Counted from the stretch's first letter, positions 51,572 to 63,684 are shown. The stretch is DNA of 64,000 bases from Nitrospirota bacterium (GCA_029881725.1 JAOUMB010000005.1:1-64000), one strand, 5' to 3'. Notes: generated by a model from the sequence alone, not told the origin. Program-made: numbers and translations.

Positions 51572-53665
51572 ATGGCACGCACATACGCACTGAACCGGTG
51601 GCGCAACATCGGCATCATGGCCCACATCGATGCCGGCAAGACCACCACCACAGAGCGCATTCTGTTCTACACCGGTGTCTCGCACAAAATCGGCGAGGTG
51701 CATGACGGCGCGGCCACCATGGACTGGATGGAGCAGGAGCAGGAGCGTGGTATCACCATCACCTCCGCTGCCACCACCTGTTACTGGAAGCGTGACGGCG
51801 AGCAGTACCACGTCAACATCATTGATACCCCGGGCCACGTGGATTTCACCATCGAGGTGGAGCGTTCCCTGCGCGTGCTGGACGGCGCCGTGGCAGTGTT
51901 CGACTCGGTGAGCGGCGTGGAGCCCCAGTCCGAGACCGTGTGGCGTCAGGCCAACAAGTACAAGGTCCCGCGCATCTGTTTCATGAACAAGATGGACCGC
52001 ATGGGCGCCGACTTTTTCAAGAGCGTGCAAACCCTGGTGGACCGCCTTCAGGCTCGCCCGGTGATGATGCAGATCCCCATTGGCTCCGAGGACCAGTACC
52101 AGGGTCACGTGGACCTAGTGGAGATGAAGGCCATCCTGTTCAAGGATGAGACCATGGGCGCCGAGTACACGGTCGAGGAGATTCCGGCCAACCTGAAGGA
52201 TCAGGCCGAGGAGTACCGGGAGAAGCTGATCGAGGCGGCCGCCGACTTTGACGACGCCATCATGGAGCGCTTCCTGGAGGGTGAGGAGATTGGTTCCGCC
52301 GAGATTCGCGCGGCCATCCGCAAGGGGTGTCTGGCCCTGCAGATCGTGCCGTGCCTGTGCGGCACCGCGTTCAAGAACAAGGGCGTGCAAACCCTGCTGG
52401 ATGCGGTGGTGGACTACCTGCCGAGTCCGGCCGATATCGGTCAGGTGGTGGGCGAAGTCGAGGAGGGTGAGGAGCCGCAGGTCCGCAAGTTCGTCGACGA
52501 GGAGCCGTTCTCGGCGCTGGCCTTCAAGGTGGCCACCGACCCCTATGTGGGCAACCTGACCTTTATTCGTGTTTACTCCGGTGTGCTGTCCGCCGGGTCC
52601 TACGCCTACAACTCGGTGAAGGGCAAGAAGGAGCGCATCGGTCGCCTGCTGCAGATGCACGCCAACAAGCGCGAGGAGATCACCGAGATCCGCGCCGGCG
52701 ACATCGCTGCCGTGGTGGGTCTGAAGGACACCACCACCGGCGATACCCTGTGCGACGGCGATCACGAGATCGTGCTGGAGCGGATGACGTTCCCGGAGCC
52801 GGTGATCTCGGTGGCCATCGAGCCGAAGACCAAGGACGATCACCAGAAGATGGGCGTGGCCCTGGGCAAGCTGCTCCAGGAGGATCCGTCCATGCGCGTG
52901 CAGACCGACGAGGAGACTGGCGAGGTCATCCTGTCCGGGATGGGTGAGTTGCACCTGGAGATTCTGGTCGACCGCATGCGCCGGGAGTTCAAGGTGGAAG
53001 CCAACGTGGGCAAGCCCCAGGTGGCCTATCGCGAGACCATCACCAAGACGGTCGAGGTGGAGGGCAAGTTTGTCCGCCAGTCTGGTGGCCGTGGTCAGTA
53101 CGGTCACGTGTGGGTTCGTCTGGAGCCGCTGGAGCCGGGTTCCGGGTTTGTGTTCGAGAGCGCCGTGGTCGGTGGTACCGTGCCCAAGGAGTTCGTCGGG
53201 CCGGCTGGTAAGGGCATCGAGGAGGCCATGGAGAACGGCGTGTTGGCCGGGTATCCCATGGTGGACATCAAGGCGGTCGTGTTTGACGGCTCCTACCATG
53301 ATGTGGACTCCTCCGAAATGGCGTTCAAGGTGGCTGGCTCCATGGCTTTCAAGGCGGGTGCAGCCAAGGCGAGCCCGCAGATCCTTGAGCCGATCATGTC
53401 CAACGAGGTGATCGTTCCCGAGGATTACATGGGCGATGTGATCGGCGACCTGAACTCCCGCCGGGGCCGCATTCAGGGGATGGAAGCCCGCGCCGGTGCG
53501 CAGGTGATCAGTTCCCAGGTGCCGCTGGCGGAAATGTTCGGGTATGCCACCCAGTTGCGCTCCATGACCCAGGGGCGCGCCACCTTCACCATGCTGTTTT
53601 CTCATTACGAGCCGGTTCCCAAGAACATTACGGATGAGATTGTGGCCCGGGTGAAGGGTTCGTAG
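51572..53665 (+). CDS. fusA: Elongation factor G
   Basis: The 697-residue GTPase that drives translocation and ribosome recycling. G-domain motifs are [17 protein letters not shown] and NKMDRMGAD. Domains II-V follow without insertions, with [15 protein letters not shown] in domain III and [12 protein letters not shown] in domain IV. It is the third gene of the str operon and gives a normal length. Confidence 0.99.
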   Translation: MARTYALNRWRNIGIMAHIDAGKTTTTERILFYTGVSHKIGEVHDGAATMDWMEQEQERGITITSAATTCYWKRDGEQYHVNIIDTPGHVDFTIEVERSLRVLDGAVAVFDSVSGVEPQSETVWRQANKYKVPRICFMNKMDRMGADFFKSVQTLVDRLQARPVMMQIPIGSEDQYQGHVDLVEMKAILFKDETMGAEYTVEEIPANLKDQAEEYREKLIEAAADFDDAIMERFLEGEEIGSAEIRAAIRKGCLALQIVPCLCGTAFKNKGVQTLLDAVVDYLPSPADIGQVVGEVEEGEEPQVRKFVDEEPFSALAFKVATDPYVGNLTFIRVYSGVLSAGSYAYNSVKGKKERIGRLLQMHANKREEITEIRAGDIAAVVGLKDTTTGDTLCDGDHEIVLERMTFPEPVISVAIEPKTKDDHQKMGVALGKLLQEDPSMRVQTDEETGEVILSGMGELHLEILVDRMRREFKVEANVGKPQVAYRETITKTVEVEGKFVRQSGGRGQYGHVWVRLEPLEPGSGFVFESAVVGGTVPKEFVGPAGKGIEEAMENGVLAGYPMVDIKAVVFDGSYHDVDSSEMAFKVAGSMAFKAGAAKASPQILEPIMSNEVIVPEDYMGDVIGDLNSRRGRIQGMEARAGAQVISSQVPLAEMFGYATQLRSMTQGRATFTMLFSHYEPVPKNITDEIVARVKGS

Positions 53666-53717
53666 GTTTTTTGCAGGTTTTACGGAATTTTAAGGTCTAA
53701 GAGGAGCGCGGAAGGTC

Positions 53718-54917
<1,200 letters not shown>

Positions 54918-54975
54918 CGGGTCCCCCTCGTTTGTTTGGGAACCCAACGATGCTGCAAGCACGGAGCTGTTAGCG

Positions 54976-55290
54976 ATGATAACCGCCAGCCAAAAAATCC
55001 GGATTCGCCTCAAGGCGTATGACCACCGGCTGCTCGACAAGTCCATGGAAGAAATCGTGGACACCGTCGGGCGCACCGGGGCCGTCGTCGTGGGACCGAT
55101 TCCCCTGCCCACGCGGATTAACAAGTTCACGGTGAACCGCTCGGTTCATACGGACAAGAAGTCCCGCGAGCAGTTTGAGATCCGGACGCACAAGCGGCTG
55201 ATCGATATCGTGCAGCCCAACCCGGAGACGGTGGATGCGCTGATGAAGATCAACCTGTCGGCCGGCGTGGATGTGGAGATCAAGATTTAG
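54976..55290 (+). CDS. rpsJ: Ribosomal protein S10
   Basis: 104 residues; a 30S head protein that also serves as the NusE antitermination factor. The blocks [33 protein letters not shown] and [12 protein letters not shown] are diagnostic. GGAGCT lies upstream. It opens the S10 group, 58 bases after tuf, without a clear promoter of its own. Confidence 0.99.
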   Translation: MITASQKIRIRLKAYDHRLLDKSMEEIVDTVGRTGAVVVGPIPLPTRINKFTVNRSVHTDKKSREQFEIRTHKRLIDIVQPNPETVDALMKINLSAGVDVEIKI

Positions 55291-55292
55291 CC

Positions 55293-55913
55293 ATGAGCGG
55301 ACTGATCGGATCCAAACTGGGCATGACCCAGGTGTTCGACGACGAGGGCCGGGTTGTACCGGTCACCGTGATCGAGGCCGGGCCATGCGTGGTCACCCAA
55401 AAGAAGACCATGGAGCGGGACGGCTATGAAGCCACCCAACTGGGCTTCGGGGTGGCCAAGGAAAAACACCTGACCAAGGCCCGTATCGGCCACCTGAAGA
55501 ACGCCGGCGGCAAGCTGCTGCGCAACCTGCGGGAGTTCCGCGGCGCGTGGGACGTGAGCGTGGGCGATCAGGTGGGTGCGGACCTGTTCGAGGGCGGGCA
55601 GAAGGTGGACGTGACCGGCACCAGTATCGGCAAGGGCTTTGCCGGTACCATCAAGCGGCACAACTTCAGTTCCGGCCCCAAGTCGCACGGTTCGCACAAC
55701 GTGCGTGAACCGGGATCGCTGGGGCAGTGCGCATGGCCGGGTCGTGTGTTCAAGAACAAGAAACTGCCGGGCCACATGGGCAGCAAGCAGCGCACCGTTC
55801 AGAACCTGAAGGTGCACCAGGTGTTGCCGGAAGAGAATCTGATTCTGGTCAAGGGCGCAGTTCCCGGACCGGTCGGCAGCCTGGTGGTGATCCGGCCGGC
55901 GGTGAAAGGGTAA
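55293..55913 (+). CDS. rplC: Ribosomal protein L3
   Basis: 206 residues; one of the proteins that starts 50S assembly near the peptidyl-transferase centre. GLIGSKLGMTQVFDDEGRVV, GTSIGKGFAGTIKRHNFSSG and the long loop with GSLGQCAWPGRVF are in place. It starts 2 bases after rpsJ. Confidence 0.99.
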   Translation: MSGLIGSKLGMTQVFDDEGRVVPVTVIEAGPCVVTQKKTMERDGYEATQLGFGVAKEKHLTKARIGHLKNAGGKLLRNLREFRGAWDVSVGDQVGADLFEGGQKVDVTGTSIGKGFAGTIKRHNFSSGPKSHGSHNVREPGSLGQCAWPGRVFKNKKLPGHMGSKQRTVQNLKVHQVLPEENLILVKGAVPGPVGSLVVIRPAVKG

Positions 55914-55918
55914 CGAAG

Positions 55919-56548
55919 ATGGCAAAAATCGACGTATATGCCCAGACCGGAAAGAAGTCCGGCAGTGTGGATGTGCAGGACGCCGTGTTTGCGCGTCCCA
56001 ACAACACCGCGCTGCTGCACGAGGTTGTGGTCCGGGAGCAGGCTTCCCGTCGCCAGGGCACCCACGCTACCAAAGACCGTGGCATGGTGAGCGGCGGCGG
56101 CAAGAAGCCGTGGCGCCAGAAGGGCACCGGCCGGGCGCGCGCGGGTTCCAACCGTTCTCCCTTGTGGAAGGGTGGTGGTGTGGCGCAGGGGCCGCAGCCG
56201 CGGGACTACTCCTATCGTATGCCGCGCAAGAAGGTGCGTGCCGCGTTGCAGGTGGCGCTCTCTCAGGCGTTGCGTGACGGTCGTCTGGCGGCCCTCGGGG
56301 AGCTGGAGTTGTCCGCCCCGAAGACCAAGGAATTTGTCACCGTGCTCAAGCAGCTGGATGCCCCGCAGGGGACCATTCTGGTGGTTACGGAATTGAATGA
56401 AACCCTCGGGCTGGCCAGTCGCAACGTTCCGGGTGTCGTGGTGGTGGAAGCCAACGACCTGACTCCCTACGACGTGGTGACCGCGCATCGCCTGCTGATC
56501 TCCAAAGACGCCCTGGCGCACTTTGAAGGGGGCTCCAATGCAGCGTGA
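55919..56548 (+). CDS. rplD: Ribosomal protein L4
   Basis: 209 residues; lines the exit tunnel and, in E. coli, represses the S10 operon. The extended loop KKPWRQKGTGRARAGSNRSP and the C-terminal half are typical. ATG 55919 fits the family start; the longer open frame from 55727 lies within rplC. It overlaps rplW by 11 bases. Confidence 0.98.
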   Translation: MAKIDVYAQTGKKSGSVDVQDAVFARPNNTALLHEVVVREQASRRQGTHATKDRGMVSGGGKKPWRQKGTGRARAGSNRSPLWKGGGVAQGPQPRDYSYRMPRKKVRAALQVALSQALRDGRLAALGELELSAPKTKEFVTVLKQLDAPQGTILVVTELNETLGLASRNVPGVVVVEANDLTPYDVVTAHRLLISKDALAHFEGGSNAA

Positions 56549-56825
56549 TCCGCATACCATCCTGATCAAGCCGGTGCTCTCGGAGAAGAGCATGGCGGAT
56601 GCCAATGACGGCCGTTGCGTGGTCTTCGAGATCGCTCGCAGCGCCAACAAGGTGGAAGTGGCCAAGGCAGTGGAAACCATCTTCAACGTCAAGGTGGCGA
56701 AGGTGAACACCGCCATGCGCAAGGGCAAGGTCAAGCGGCAGGGCCGCTCCATCGGCCGCCGTCCGGACCGCAAGCGGGCCACCGTGACCCTGGCCGAGGG
56801 CCACACCCTGAACCTGTTCGAGTAA
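56538..56825 (+). CDS. rplW: Ribosomal protein L23
   Basis: 95 residues; surrounds the tunnel exit and docks the signal recognition particle and trigger factor. [11 protein letters not shown] and [20 protein letters not shown] are conserved. ATG 56538 has GAAGGGGG 8 bases upstream, within the end of rplD; TTG 56523 would add five residues. Confidence 0.97.
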   Translation: MQRDPHTILIKPVLSEKSMADANDGRCVVFEIARSANKVEVAKAVETIFNVKVAKVNTAMRKGKVKRQGRSIGRRPDRKRATVTLAEGHTLNLFE

Positions 56826-56835
56826 GGACCGACCG

Positions 56836-57663
56836 ATGCCGATTCGCCCATACAAGCCGACCTCGCCGGGTCGCCGCAACATGAGTGTGTCCGGGTTTGA
56901 CGAGATCACCCAGGGCAACGAGCCGCACAAGGCGCTGGTCGAAAAGAAGACCCGTATCAGTGGTCGCAACAATAACGGCCGCATTACCATGCGTCGCCGG
57001 GGTGGCGGGCACAAGCGCAAGCTGCGGATCATCGACTTCCGGCGCAACAAGCCGGGCGTGCCGGGTCGCGTGGAAGCGATTGAGTACGATCCGAACCGTT
57101 CCGCCCGCATTGCGCTGATCTGCTACGCCGATGGCGAGCGCCGCTACATCCTGCATCCGTTGGGGGTGAAGGTGGGTGATTCGGTTGTCGCCGATGAGCG
57201 GGTGGAGGTCCATCCGGGCAATGCCATGCCGCTGGCGGGAATTCCCCTGGGGACTGCGGTGCACAACGTGGAACTTCAGCCGGGAGGCGGCGGCAAAATC
57301 GCCCGTTCGGCCGGTTCTTCGGTGCAGCTGATGGCCAAGGAGGGGGTGTATGCCCTGCTTCGGCTTCGTTCCGGCGAAGTGCGCAAGGTGCGCATCGAGT
57401 GCATGGCGACCATCGGTCAGGTAGGCAATACCGATCATGACAGCGTGAGCATCGGCAAGGCCGGCCGTTCCCGCTGGAAGGGCCGTCGTCCGAAGGTGCG
57501 TGGCGTGGCCATGAACCCGGTGGATCACCCGTTGGGTGGTGGTGAAGGCAAGACCGCCGGTGGCCGGCATCCGGTCAGCCCGTGGGGCACGCCCGCCAAG
57601 GGGTATCGCACGCGCAACAATCCGCGCACCGACAGGCTGATTGTCAGCCGCCGGCGCAAGTAA
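56836..57663 (+). CDS. rplB: Ribosomal protein L2
   Basis: 275 residues; needed for subunit association and peptidyl transfer. [19 protein letters not shown], the conserved [20 protein letters not shown] and the histidine-containing [20 protein letters not shown] are all present. Starts 10 bases after rplW. Confidence 0.99.
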   Translation: MPIRPYKPTSPGRRNMSVSGFDEITQGNEPHKALVEKKTRISGRNNNGRITMRRRGGGHKRKLRIIDFRRNKPGVPGRVEAIEYDPNRSARIALICYADGERRYILHPLGVKVGDSVVADERVEVHPGNAMPLAGIPLGTAVHNVELQPGGGGKIARSAGSSVQLMAKEGVYALLRLRSGEVRKVRIECMATIGQVGNTDHDSVSIGKAGRSRWKGRRPKVRGVAMNPVDHPLGGGEGKTAGGRHPVSPWGTPAKGYRTRNNPRTDRLIVSRRRK

Positions 57664-57695
57664 TTCGCGCAGACGTTTTTTTGAGGTAGAAGGTT

Positions 57696-57977
57696 ATGCC
57701 GCGTTCGCTAAAAAAGGGCCCGTTTATTGACGAGTCCCTGGCTCGCAAGGTGGAAAAGAATCAGGCCGCCGGTGGTGGTCAGGTGATCAAGACCTGGTCG
57801 CGCCGCTCGATGATCAGCCCGGACATGGTGGGTCTTACCTTCCACGTGCACAACGGCAAGCAGTTTATTCCGGTGTATGTGACGGAAAACCTGGTGGGCC
57901 ACAAGCTCGGCGAGTTTTCCCCGACCCGTACTTATCGGGGTCACGTGAAAAGCGAAAAGAAGAGCAAGGGCAGGTAA
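57696..57977 (+). CDS. rpsS: Ribosomal protein S19
   Basis: 93 residues; a 30S head protein near the A-site finger. [28 protein letters not shown] and [13 protein letters not shown] are the family blocks. Starts 32 bases after rplB with a TGAGGT site upstream. Confidence 0.99.
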   Translation: MPRSLKKGPFIDESLARKVEKNQAAGGGQVIKTWSRRSMISPDMVGLTFHVHNGKQFIPVYVTENLVGHKLGEFSPTRTYRGHVKSEKKSKGR

Positions 57978-57980
57978 GTC

Positions 57981-58331
57981 ATGTCGCAGGTACGTGCAAC
58001 GGCAAAATTTCTTCGCATCTCCCCGACCAAGGTGCGTCTGGTGTTGGACACCATTCGCGGCGACCGGGCGGGTGACGCGCTGAACCGGCTCAAGTTTATG
58101 CCCCAGGCCGCGGCCCGGGTGGTGGAGAAGGTGCTTAAAAGCGCCGTCGCCAACGCCGAGGACCGGGAGGTGGGCGATGTGGATCAGTTGGTTATTTCCA
58201 GTTGCTGGGCCGATCAGGGTCCGACCCTGAAGCGGTTCCGCCCGCGGGCACAGGGCCGCGCGGGCCGGATTTTGAAGCGCACCAGCCACATTACCGTGGT
58301 GGTCGCTCCGGACGGCAAGGCAGCGGGTTAG
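57981..58331 (+). CDS. rplV: Ribosomal protein L22
   Basis: 116 residues; its hairpin lines the exit tunnel at the macrolide region. [35 protein letters not shown] and the C-terminal [20 protein letters not shown] are typical. Starts 3 bases after rpsS. Confidence 0.98.
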   Translation: MSQVRATAKFLRISPTKVRLVLDTIRGDRAGDALNRLKFMPQAAARVVEKVLKSAVANAEDREVGDVDQLVISSCWADQGPTLKRFRPRAQGRAGRILKRTSHITVVVAPDGKAAG

Positions 58332-58342
58332 GGAGACACGAC

Positions 58343-58981
58343 GTGGGTCAAAAGGTACATCCGATCGGGTTCCGGCTCGGTTACATCAAGGGGTGGGAGT
58401 CCGTCTGGTTCTCCAACAAGCGTGGTTACGCCGACGCCCTGCACGAGGATCTCAAGATCCGCAAAATGGTCAAATCCCGCCTGTATCACGCGGGGCTGGC
58501 CAAGGTGGAGATCGAGCGCTCGGGCAAGCAGCTGCGGCTCAACCTGCACACCGCGCGCCCTGGCGTGATTATCGGCCGCAAGGGGGCCGAGGTGGACAAG
58601 TTGAAGTCCGATCTGGACAAGATGACCTCCTCCGAGGTGTACATCAACATCCGCGAGATCAAAAAGCCCGAGACCAACGCCACCCTGGTGGCCGAGAGCG
58701 TGGCGCAGCAGCTGGAGAAGCGGATCGCTTTCCGGCGGGCCATGAAGAAGAGTGTGGCTTCGGCCTTGAGATTCGGAGCAAAAGGCGTTAAAATCACCTG
58801 TTCCGGTCGTCTGGCCGGTGCCGAGATTGCGCGCACCGAATGGTACCGGGAAGGCCGGGTGCCCCTGCACACTCTTCGCGCAGATATTGATTACGGCGCC
58901 GCCGAGGCGCACACCACCTACGGGCGGATCGGCATCAAGGTGTGGATCTACAACGGTGACGTGCTGCCGGAGGCCCGTTAG
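58343..58981 (+). CDS. rpsC: Ribosomal protein S3
   Basis: 212 residues; part of the mRNA-entry helicase of the 30S subunit, with a KH domain ([18 protein letters not shown]). The N-terminus [19 protein letters not shown] fixes the start at GTG 58343, with GGGAGA upstream; the longer frame from 58202 lies in rplV. Confidence 0.98.
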   Translation: MGQKVHPIGFRLGYIKGWESVWFSNKRGYADALHEDLKIRKMVKSRLYHAGLAKVEIERSGKQLRLNLHTARPGVIIGRKGAEVDKLKSDLDKMTSSEVYINIREIKKPETNATLVAESVAQQLEKRIAFRRAMKKSVASALRFGAKGVKITCSGRLAGAEIARTEWYREGRVPLHTLRADIDYGAAEAHTTYGRIGIKVWIYNGDVLPEAR

Positions 58982-59039
58982 CAGACTTTCTGATTGTTTT
59001 GGGCCGCGCATGGCGGCCCGCTTGTGGTTTGGATAGACG

Positions 59040-59453
59040 ATGCTCAGTCCCAAGAAAATTCGCCATCGCAAGACGTTCAAGGGGCGCATGAAGGGTGCCG
59101 CCAGCAGCGGCAACTCACTGGCCTTCGGCGACTACGGTATCAAGGCTGACGGGTGTGGCTGGATCACTTCACGCCAGATTGAGTCGGCGCGTATTGCCAT
59201 GACCCGCCACGTGAAGCGTGGCGGCAAAGTGTGGATCCGGATCTTCCCGGACAAGCCGATCACCAAGAAGGCCCAGGAGACCCGTATGGGTAAGGGCAAG
59301 GGTTCGCCCGAGTATTGGGTAGCCGTGGTGCGGCCGGGCCGGATCATGTTCGAAATGGGCGGCGCCAACGAGGAGATGACCATGGGGGCGCTCCGTCGCG
59401 CCGTGGCCAAGCTACCGGTTCCGTGTCGGATTGTGAAGCGGGAGGAGCACTGA
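59040..59453 (+). CDS. rplP: Ribosomal protein L16
   Basis: 137 residues; organises the A-site side of the 50S subunit. [38 protein letters not shown] and [20 protein letters not shown] are diagnostic. The stop overlaps rpmC by one base. Confidence 0.99.
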   Translation: MLSPKKIRHRKTFKGRMKGAASSGNSLAFGDYGIKADGCGWITSRQIESARIAMTRHVKRGGKVWIRIFPDKPITKKAQETRMGKGKGSPEYWVAVVRPGRIMFEMGGANEEMTMGALRRAVAKLPVPCRIVKREEH

Positions 59454-59647
59454 TGAACGCCCAGGAGATGCGCAAGAAAGACGTTGCCAAGCTGCGTGAA
59501 CAGGTCGCTGGTCTGCGCAAGGAGCTCTTCAATCTGCGTTTTCAGTCCGTGACCGGTGGCATGGCAAGTCCGGCACGGCCCAGTCAGGTGCGCCGGGAGA
59601 TTGCCCGGGCGCTGACTGTGATCAAAGAGAAAGAGGCAGGAGCCTAA
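59453..59647 (+). CDS. rpmC: Ribosomal protein L29
   Basis: 64 residues; a two-helix protein at the tunnel exit. [20 protein letters not shown] and [11 protein letters not shown] are typical, and [15 protein letters not shown] closes it. ATG 59453 overlaps the rplP stop (TGATG). Confidence 0.98.
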   Translation: MNAQEMRKKDVAKLREQVAGLRKELFNLRFQSVTGGMASPARPSQVRREIARALTVIKEKEAGA

Positions 59648-59648
59648 A

Positions 59649-59918
59649 ATGGCAAATGTTGAGCAGCAGGGCGACGATCGCGCGCGGCGCAAGGTTGTCG
59701 AGGGCGTGGTCATCAGTGACCGCATGGAAAAGACCGTCGTGGTGCAGACCGAGCGCAAGCTTCGGCATCCGCTGTACAAGCGTGTGGTCCGGCAGCGTGT
59801 GAAGCTGTATGCCCATGACGAGCAAGGTGTGGCCAAGGAGGGTTCCCGGGTTCGCCTGGTGGAGACTCGCCCCCTGTCCAAGAACAAGCGCTGGCGTGTT
59901 GTTGAGGTGTTGTCGTGA
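59649..59918 (+). CDS. rpsQ: Ribosomal protein S17
   Basis: 89 residues; an early-assembling 16S rRNA-binding OB-fold protein. [20 protein letters not shown] and [19 protein letters not shown] are conserved. It overlaps rplN by four bases (GTGA). Confidence 0.99.
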   Translation: MANVEQQGDDRARRKVVEGVVISDRMEKTVVVQTERKLRHPLYKRVVRQRVKLYAHDEQGVAKEGSRVRLVETRPLSKNKRWRVVEVLS

Positions 59919-60283
59919 TTCAACCGCAAACGATGCTGCAGGTCGCCGATAATTCCGGCGCCAAAAAGCTCATGTGCTTTCACGTGGTGGGTGGTTCGCG
60001 CCGCCGCTACGCCAGTCTCGGCGACGAGATCGTTGGCACCGTCAAGCAGGCCATCCCGCACGCGGGGGTCAAGAAGGGCGATGTGGTCAAGGCCGTGGTA
60101 GTGCGCACCAAGAAGGAAGTGCGCCGCGAGGACGGTAGCTACATTCGCTTCGACGAGAACGCCGCGGTGCTCATCGGCAAGGACGGCGAGCCGGTCGGCA
60201 CCCGTATCTTCGGTCCGGTGGCCCGTGAGCTGCGCTGGAAGAAGTACATGAAGATCGTGTCGCTGGCTCCGGAGGTTGTGTAA
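59915..60283 (+). CDS. rplN: Ribosomal protein L14
   Basis: 122 residues; sits at the subunit interface. [20 protein letters not shown] and [20 protein letters not shown], then FGPVARELR, are family blocks. The start codon is GTG. The stop overlaps the rplX ATG by one base. Confidence 0.99.
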   Translation: MIQPQTMLQVADNSGAKKLMCFHVVGGSRRRYASLGDEIVGTVKQAIPHAGVKKGDVVKAVVVRTKKEVRREDGSYIRFDENAAVLIGKDGEPVGTRIFGPVARELRWKKYMKIVSLAPEVV

Positions 60284-60612
60284 TGGGTGCTTCGCTGAAA
60301 ATCCGCAAGGATGACCAGGTGGTGGTGATCACCGGCAAGGACACCGGCAAGCAGGGCAAGGTGCTGCAGGTTCAGCCCAAGAAGGGCAAGGTGGTGGTCG
60401 AAAGTGTGCGCATGATCAAGCGCCACACCAAGCCGAACGCCAAGAACCAGCAGGGTGGCATCCTCGAGCATGAGGCAGCGATCGAGGCCTCCAATGTCAT
60501 GGTGGTGTGTGGTAGCTGTGGCAAGGCCACTCGAGTGGGCTGCAAGCCGCTGGCGGACGGCAAAAAGATGCGCGTCTGCAAGCAGTGCGGCGAGAGTCTG
60601 GACAAAAAATAG
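60283..60612 (+). CDS. rplX: Ribosomal protein L24
   Basis: 109 residues; initiates 50S assembly. The KOW region ([20 protein letters not shown]) and [16 protein letters not shown] are typical. The C-terminus carries four cysteines (CGSC and CKQC), a zinc-binding form of L24 seen in some bacteria. Confidence 0.98.
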   Translation: MGASLKIRKDDQVVVITGKDTGKQGKVLQVQPKKGKVVVESVRMIKRHTKPNAKNQQGGILEHEAAIEASNVMVVCGSCGKATRVGCKPLADGKKMRVCKQCGESLDKK

Positions 60613-60633
60613 TTTTTACGGGATGGCGTGCAA

Positions 60634-61173
60634 ATGAGCCGCTTGCAAGCGAAATACAAAACCGAAATTATCCCCGCGCTGCAAAGCGAACTGGGTATCA
60701 CCAACGTCATGCGCGTGCCGAAGGTCACCAAGGTGGTTCTTAACATCGGCCTTGGCGAGGCGATCAGCAACGGCAAGCTGCTGGATTCGGCGGTGGATGA
60801 GATGGCCGCCATCAGCGGTCAGAAGCCGGTGGTGACCCGCTCCCGCAAGGCAATCGCCGGGTTCCGTCTGCGTGAGGGGATGCCCATCGGCTGCAAGGTG
60901 ACCCTGCGAGGCACTCGCATGTACGAGTTCATTGACCGCTTGATCAGCCTGTCGCTGCCGCGTATTCGCGATTTCCGGGGGGTGTCCGCCAAGGGGTTTG
61001 ACGGCCGGGGCAATTATTCGCTGGGGCTGAAAGAGCAATTGATCTTCCCGGAAATCGAGTTCGAGAAGACCGAGGGAATTCACGGCATGAACATCTGTTT
61101 CGTGACAACCGCCAAGACCGACGATGAAGGTCGGGCGCTGTTGAGGCAGTTTGGCATGCCGTTCCGCAAGTAA
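60634..61173 (+). CDS. rplE: Ribosomal protein L5
   Basis: 179 residues; binds 5S rRNA and contacts P-site t[43 protein letters not shown] and [20 protein letters not shown] are conserved. I chose ATG 60634; GTG 60628 would add two residues. Confidence 0.98.
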   Translation: MSRLQAKYKTEIIPALQSELGITNVMRVPKVTKVVLNIGLGEAISNGKLLDSAVDEMAAISGQKPVVTRSRKAIAGFRLREGMPIGCKVTLRGTRMYEFIDRLISLSLPRIRDFRGVSAKGFDGRGNYSLGLKEQLIFPEIEFEKTEGIHGMNICFVTTAKTDDEGRALLRQFGMPFRK

Positions 61174-61192
61174 GTGTAGGAAGGACCTTAAA

Positions 61193-61375
61193 GTGGCCAA
61201 GAAGTCGATGATTGCCAAGGCGGCCCGCCCCAAGTGGCCGGTTCGCTCCCGCAACCGCTGCCGGGTGTGCGGTCGTCCGCGCGGGTTTATGCGCCGGTTC
61301 GAGATGTGTCGTATCTGCTTCCGTCAGGAAGCATTGAGCGGCCGCATCCCGGGCGTGGTCAAGTCGAGCTGGTAA
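61193..61375 (+). CDS. rpsN: Ribosomal protein S14, short zinc-binding form
   Basis: 60 residues with CRVC (23-26) and CRIC (39-42), the type Z form of S14. Most Proteobacteria have a 101-residue cysteine-free form, so this is a lineage-informative feature. The start is GTG 61193, with AAGGACC upstream. It lies between rplE and rpsH as usual. Confidence 0.97.
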   Translation: MAKKSMIAKAARPKWPVRSRNRCRVCGRPRGFMRRFEMCRICFRQEALSGRIPGVVKSSW

Positions 61376-61387
61376 GGGAGTGACATC

Positions 61388-61786
61388 ATGAGTATGACTG
61401 ACCCCATTGCCGACCTGCTGACCCGCATTCGCAATGCGACCATGCGGCAGCGTCCCACCACCCTGGTTCCGGCCAGCCGGTTGAAGGCGGATATCCTCAC
61501 CCTGATGAAGCGTGAAGGCTACATCTCCGGGTTTGAGCGTTTCCAGCCGGAAGGCGGCCACCCGACCCTGCGTGTGGATTTGAAGTATGTGGACGGCCGT
61601 TGCGCCATCGAGGGGCTGCGGCGCCTCAGCAAGCCGGGCCTGCGCCAGTACGTCACCAAGAGCGACATTCCCTGGATTCAGGGTGGCTTCGGGGTGGCGG
61701 TGGTTTCCACCAGCCGTGGATTGCTCACCGACAAGGAAGCGCGTCGGCAGGGCATCGGCGGCGAAGTGCTCTGCGCGGTCTGGTAG
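61388..61786 (+). CDS. rpsH: Ribosomal protein S8
   Basis: 132 residues; binds the central 16S domain and, in E. coli, represses the spc operon. MTDPIADLLTRIRNA at the start and STSRGLLTDKEARRQGIGGE near the end are diagnostic. GGGAG lies upstream. Confidence 0.99.
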   Translation: MSMTDPIADLLTRIRNATMRQRPTTLVPASRLKADILTLMKREGYISGFERFQPEGGHPTLRVDLKYVDGRCAIEGLRRLSKPGLRQYVTKSDIPWIQGGFGVAVVSTSRGLLTDKEARRQGIGGEVLCAVW

Positions 61787-61796
61787 GGAGGAAATC

Positions 61797-62336
61797 ATGT
61801 CACGTATTGGATTGCTTCCCGTTGCCATTCCGTCCGGCGTCACCGTTTCGGTGGCCGGCGGCCAGGTAAGTGTGAAAGGGCCGAAGGGCCAGTTGGACCG
61901 GGTGGTCGAGATGCACACCGGCGTTGAAATTGACGGCGACACCGCGCGAGTGGTGCGGGCCAACGATTCCCGCGAGGCGCGTGCCCGTCACGGCCTGATG
62001 CGCGCGGATCTGTCGAACATGGTGACCGGGGTATCGAACGGGTTTGAGCGCCGCCTGGTGCTGACCGGTGTCGGTTACCGTGCCCAGATGAAGGGCAGCG
62101 GCATCAGCATGTCCCTGGGCTTCTCCCATCCGGTTGAGATTGACGCGCCGGACGGCATTCAGTTCGCCGTGGACGGCAACACCGCGGTTGTGGTGAAGGG
62201 AATTGACAAGGCCCTCGTGGGACAGGTGGCGGCCAATATCCGCAAGCTGCGTCCACCAGAGCCCTACAAGGGCAAGGGTATCGCCTATTCCGACGAGCGA
62301 ATTCGCCGTAAGGAAGGCAAGAGCGGTAAGAAGTAA
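61797..62336 (+). CDS. rplF: Ribosomal protein L6
   Basis: 179 residues; sits at the factor-binding base of the 50S subunit. The N-terminal [19 protein letters not shown] and the C-terminal [19 protein letters not shown] are typical. ATG 61797 has AGGGAGG 5 bases upstream; the longer open frame from 61587 overlaps rpsH. Confidence 0.98.
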   Translation: MSRIGLLPVAIPSGVTVSVAGGQVSVKGPKGQLDRVVEMHTGVEIDGDTARVVRANDSREARARHGLMRADLSNMVTGVSNGFERRLVLTGVGYRAQMKGSGISMSLGFSHPVEIDAPDGIQFAVDGNTAVVVKGIDKALVGQVAANIRKLRPPEPYKGKGIAYSDERIRRKEGKSGKK

Positions 62337-62347
62337 CAGGTGAAATT

Positions 62348-62713
62348 GTGGCAAAGACGGCAAAAAAAGTAGAGCTGCGCGACCGGCGCCGGGTCCGGGT
62401 CCGCAAGAAGATCTCGGGCAGCGTGGAGCGTCCGCGTCTGGCGGTGTTCCGCAGCAGCCGGTACATCTATGCCCAGTTGATTGATGATGCGGCGGGCCAT
62501 ACGCTGGCGGCCGCGTCCAGCCGCGAGGAAGCGGCCCGGGTGGACGGAAAGTCCATGTCGGTGGCCACTGCCGGACGGGTGGGAGAGTTGCTGGCCGAGC
62601 GGGCCAAGTCGAAGAAGGTGGTGAATGCGGTGTTCGATCGGGCGGGTTACCGCTATCACGGTCGGGTGGCTGCGTTGGCCGATGGCGCGCGCAAGGGCGG
62701 TCTGCAGTTTTAG
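62348..62713 (+). CDS. rplR: Ribosomal protein L18
   Basis: 121 residues; carries 5S rRNA into the 50S subunit. [40 protein letters not shown] and GARKGGLQF are the family blocks. The start codon is GTG. Confidence 0.98.
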   Translation: MAKTAKKVELRDRRRVRVRKKISGSVERPRLAVFRSSRYIYAQLIDDAAGHTLAAASSREEAARVDGKSMSVATAGRVGELLAERAKSKKVVNAVFDRAGYRYHGRVAALADGARKGGLQF

Positions 62714-62772
62714 TGCGGGAAATGGAAGCGCCGGTAGCGTAAAACCGCCGGTGGAGAACAGGTACGGATCAA

Positions 62773-63261
62773 ATGGCGTATCAAGAAGAAGAGACACTCC
62801 ACGAAAAGGTGGTGCATATCAACCGGACCGCAAAGGTGGTGAAGGGCGGTAAACGCTTTTCCTTCGCAGCCTTGGTGGTGGTGGGTGATGGCAACGGCCA
62901 GGTGGGTTTTGGTAACGGCAAGGCCCGCGAGGTTCCCGAAGCGATTCGCAAGGGGATTGAGAAGGCCAAGGCCTCAATGGTGGAAGTGCCGCTGATTAAC
63001 GGCACCATTCCCTACGAGGTGTTGGGTTCCTGGGGTGCTGGTCGGGTGGTGATCAAGCCGGCCCGTGAGGGACGCGGCGTGATTGCCGGCGGTGCTGTTC
63101 GTGCCGTGATGGAGGCTGCCGGTATCCGTAACGTGGTGAGCAAGGTCACCAACGGCGGCAGCCACGCCAACACCCTGCGTGCAACCATTGAAGGCCTGAA
63201 GAGCCTCCGGCACCCGGATGATATCCGTCGGTCCCGTCAGTCTCCGGGCGAGGAGATCTAG
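62773..63261 (+). CDS. rpsE: Ribosomal protein S5
   Basis: 162 residues; a decoding-fidelity protein of the mRNA entry. [40 protein letters not shown] and [17 protein letters not shown] are diagnostic. The 59-bp gap before it holds only a ribosome-binding region. Confidence 0.99.
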   Translation: MAYQEEETLHEKVVHINRTAKVVKGGKRFSFAALVVVGDGNGQVGFGNGKAREVPEAIRKGIEKAKASMVEVPLINGTIPYEVLGSWGAGRVVIKPAREGRGVIAGGAVRAVMEAAGIRNVVSKVTNGGSHANTLRATIEGLKSLRHPDDIRRSRQSPGEEI

Positions 63262-63264
63262 ACC

Positions 63265-63684
63265 ATGGCTGACGAGAAAGCTCCGGAGAAGAAGGCGCCG
63301 GCTAAAAAGGCCGCTGCAAAGCCCGCGGCCAAGAAGCCGGCCGCCGCCAAGGCCGCCGAGAAGAAGCCTGCAGCCAAGAAGCCTGCCGCCGCCAAGGCGC
63401 CGGCCAAGAAGGCTGCTGCCGCCAAGGCCAAGGTAGAGGTGCCCGCCAAGGCCGTGGAAGCCAAGGTGGTCAAGCCCGCGGCCAAAAAGGCAGCGACCGG
63501 GCCGGTGCTGCGGTTGCAACTGACCCGCAGCATGCACGGTACCAAGCCGAAACTGAAGGCCACCATCAAGGGGCTCGGTTTCAAGCGCACCCATCAGATC
63601 GTGGAACGTCTCGATACCCCTGAAATCCGTGGAATGATCAATAAGGTCACCCCGTGGATCACGGTGATCGAGGGAGGCAAGTAA
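63265..63684 (+). CDS. rpmD: Ribosomal protein L30 with a histone-H1-like N-terminal extension
   Basis: 139 residues, about 78 more than a normal L30. The core starts near residue 79 ([18 protein letters not shown]) and ends at VIEGGK. The first 78 residues are almost entirely Ala, Lys and Pro, in degenerate KKPAA and AAAK repeats, like histone H1 tails. It is translated in frame with no internal stop. The tail is probably disordered and could bind rRNA or other polyanions. Confidence 0.95.
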   Translation: MADEKAPEKKAPAKKAAAKPAAKKPAAAKAAEKKPAAKKPAAAKAPAKKAAAAKAKVEVPAKAVEAKVVKPAAKKAATGPVLRLQLTRSMHGTKPKLKATIKGLGFKRTHQIVERLDTPEIRGMINKVTPWITVIEGGK

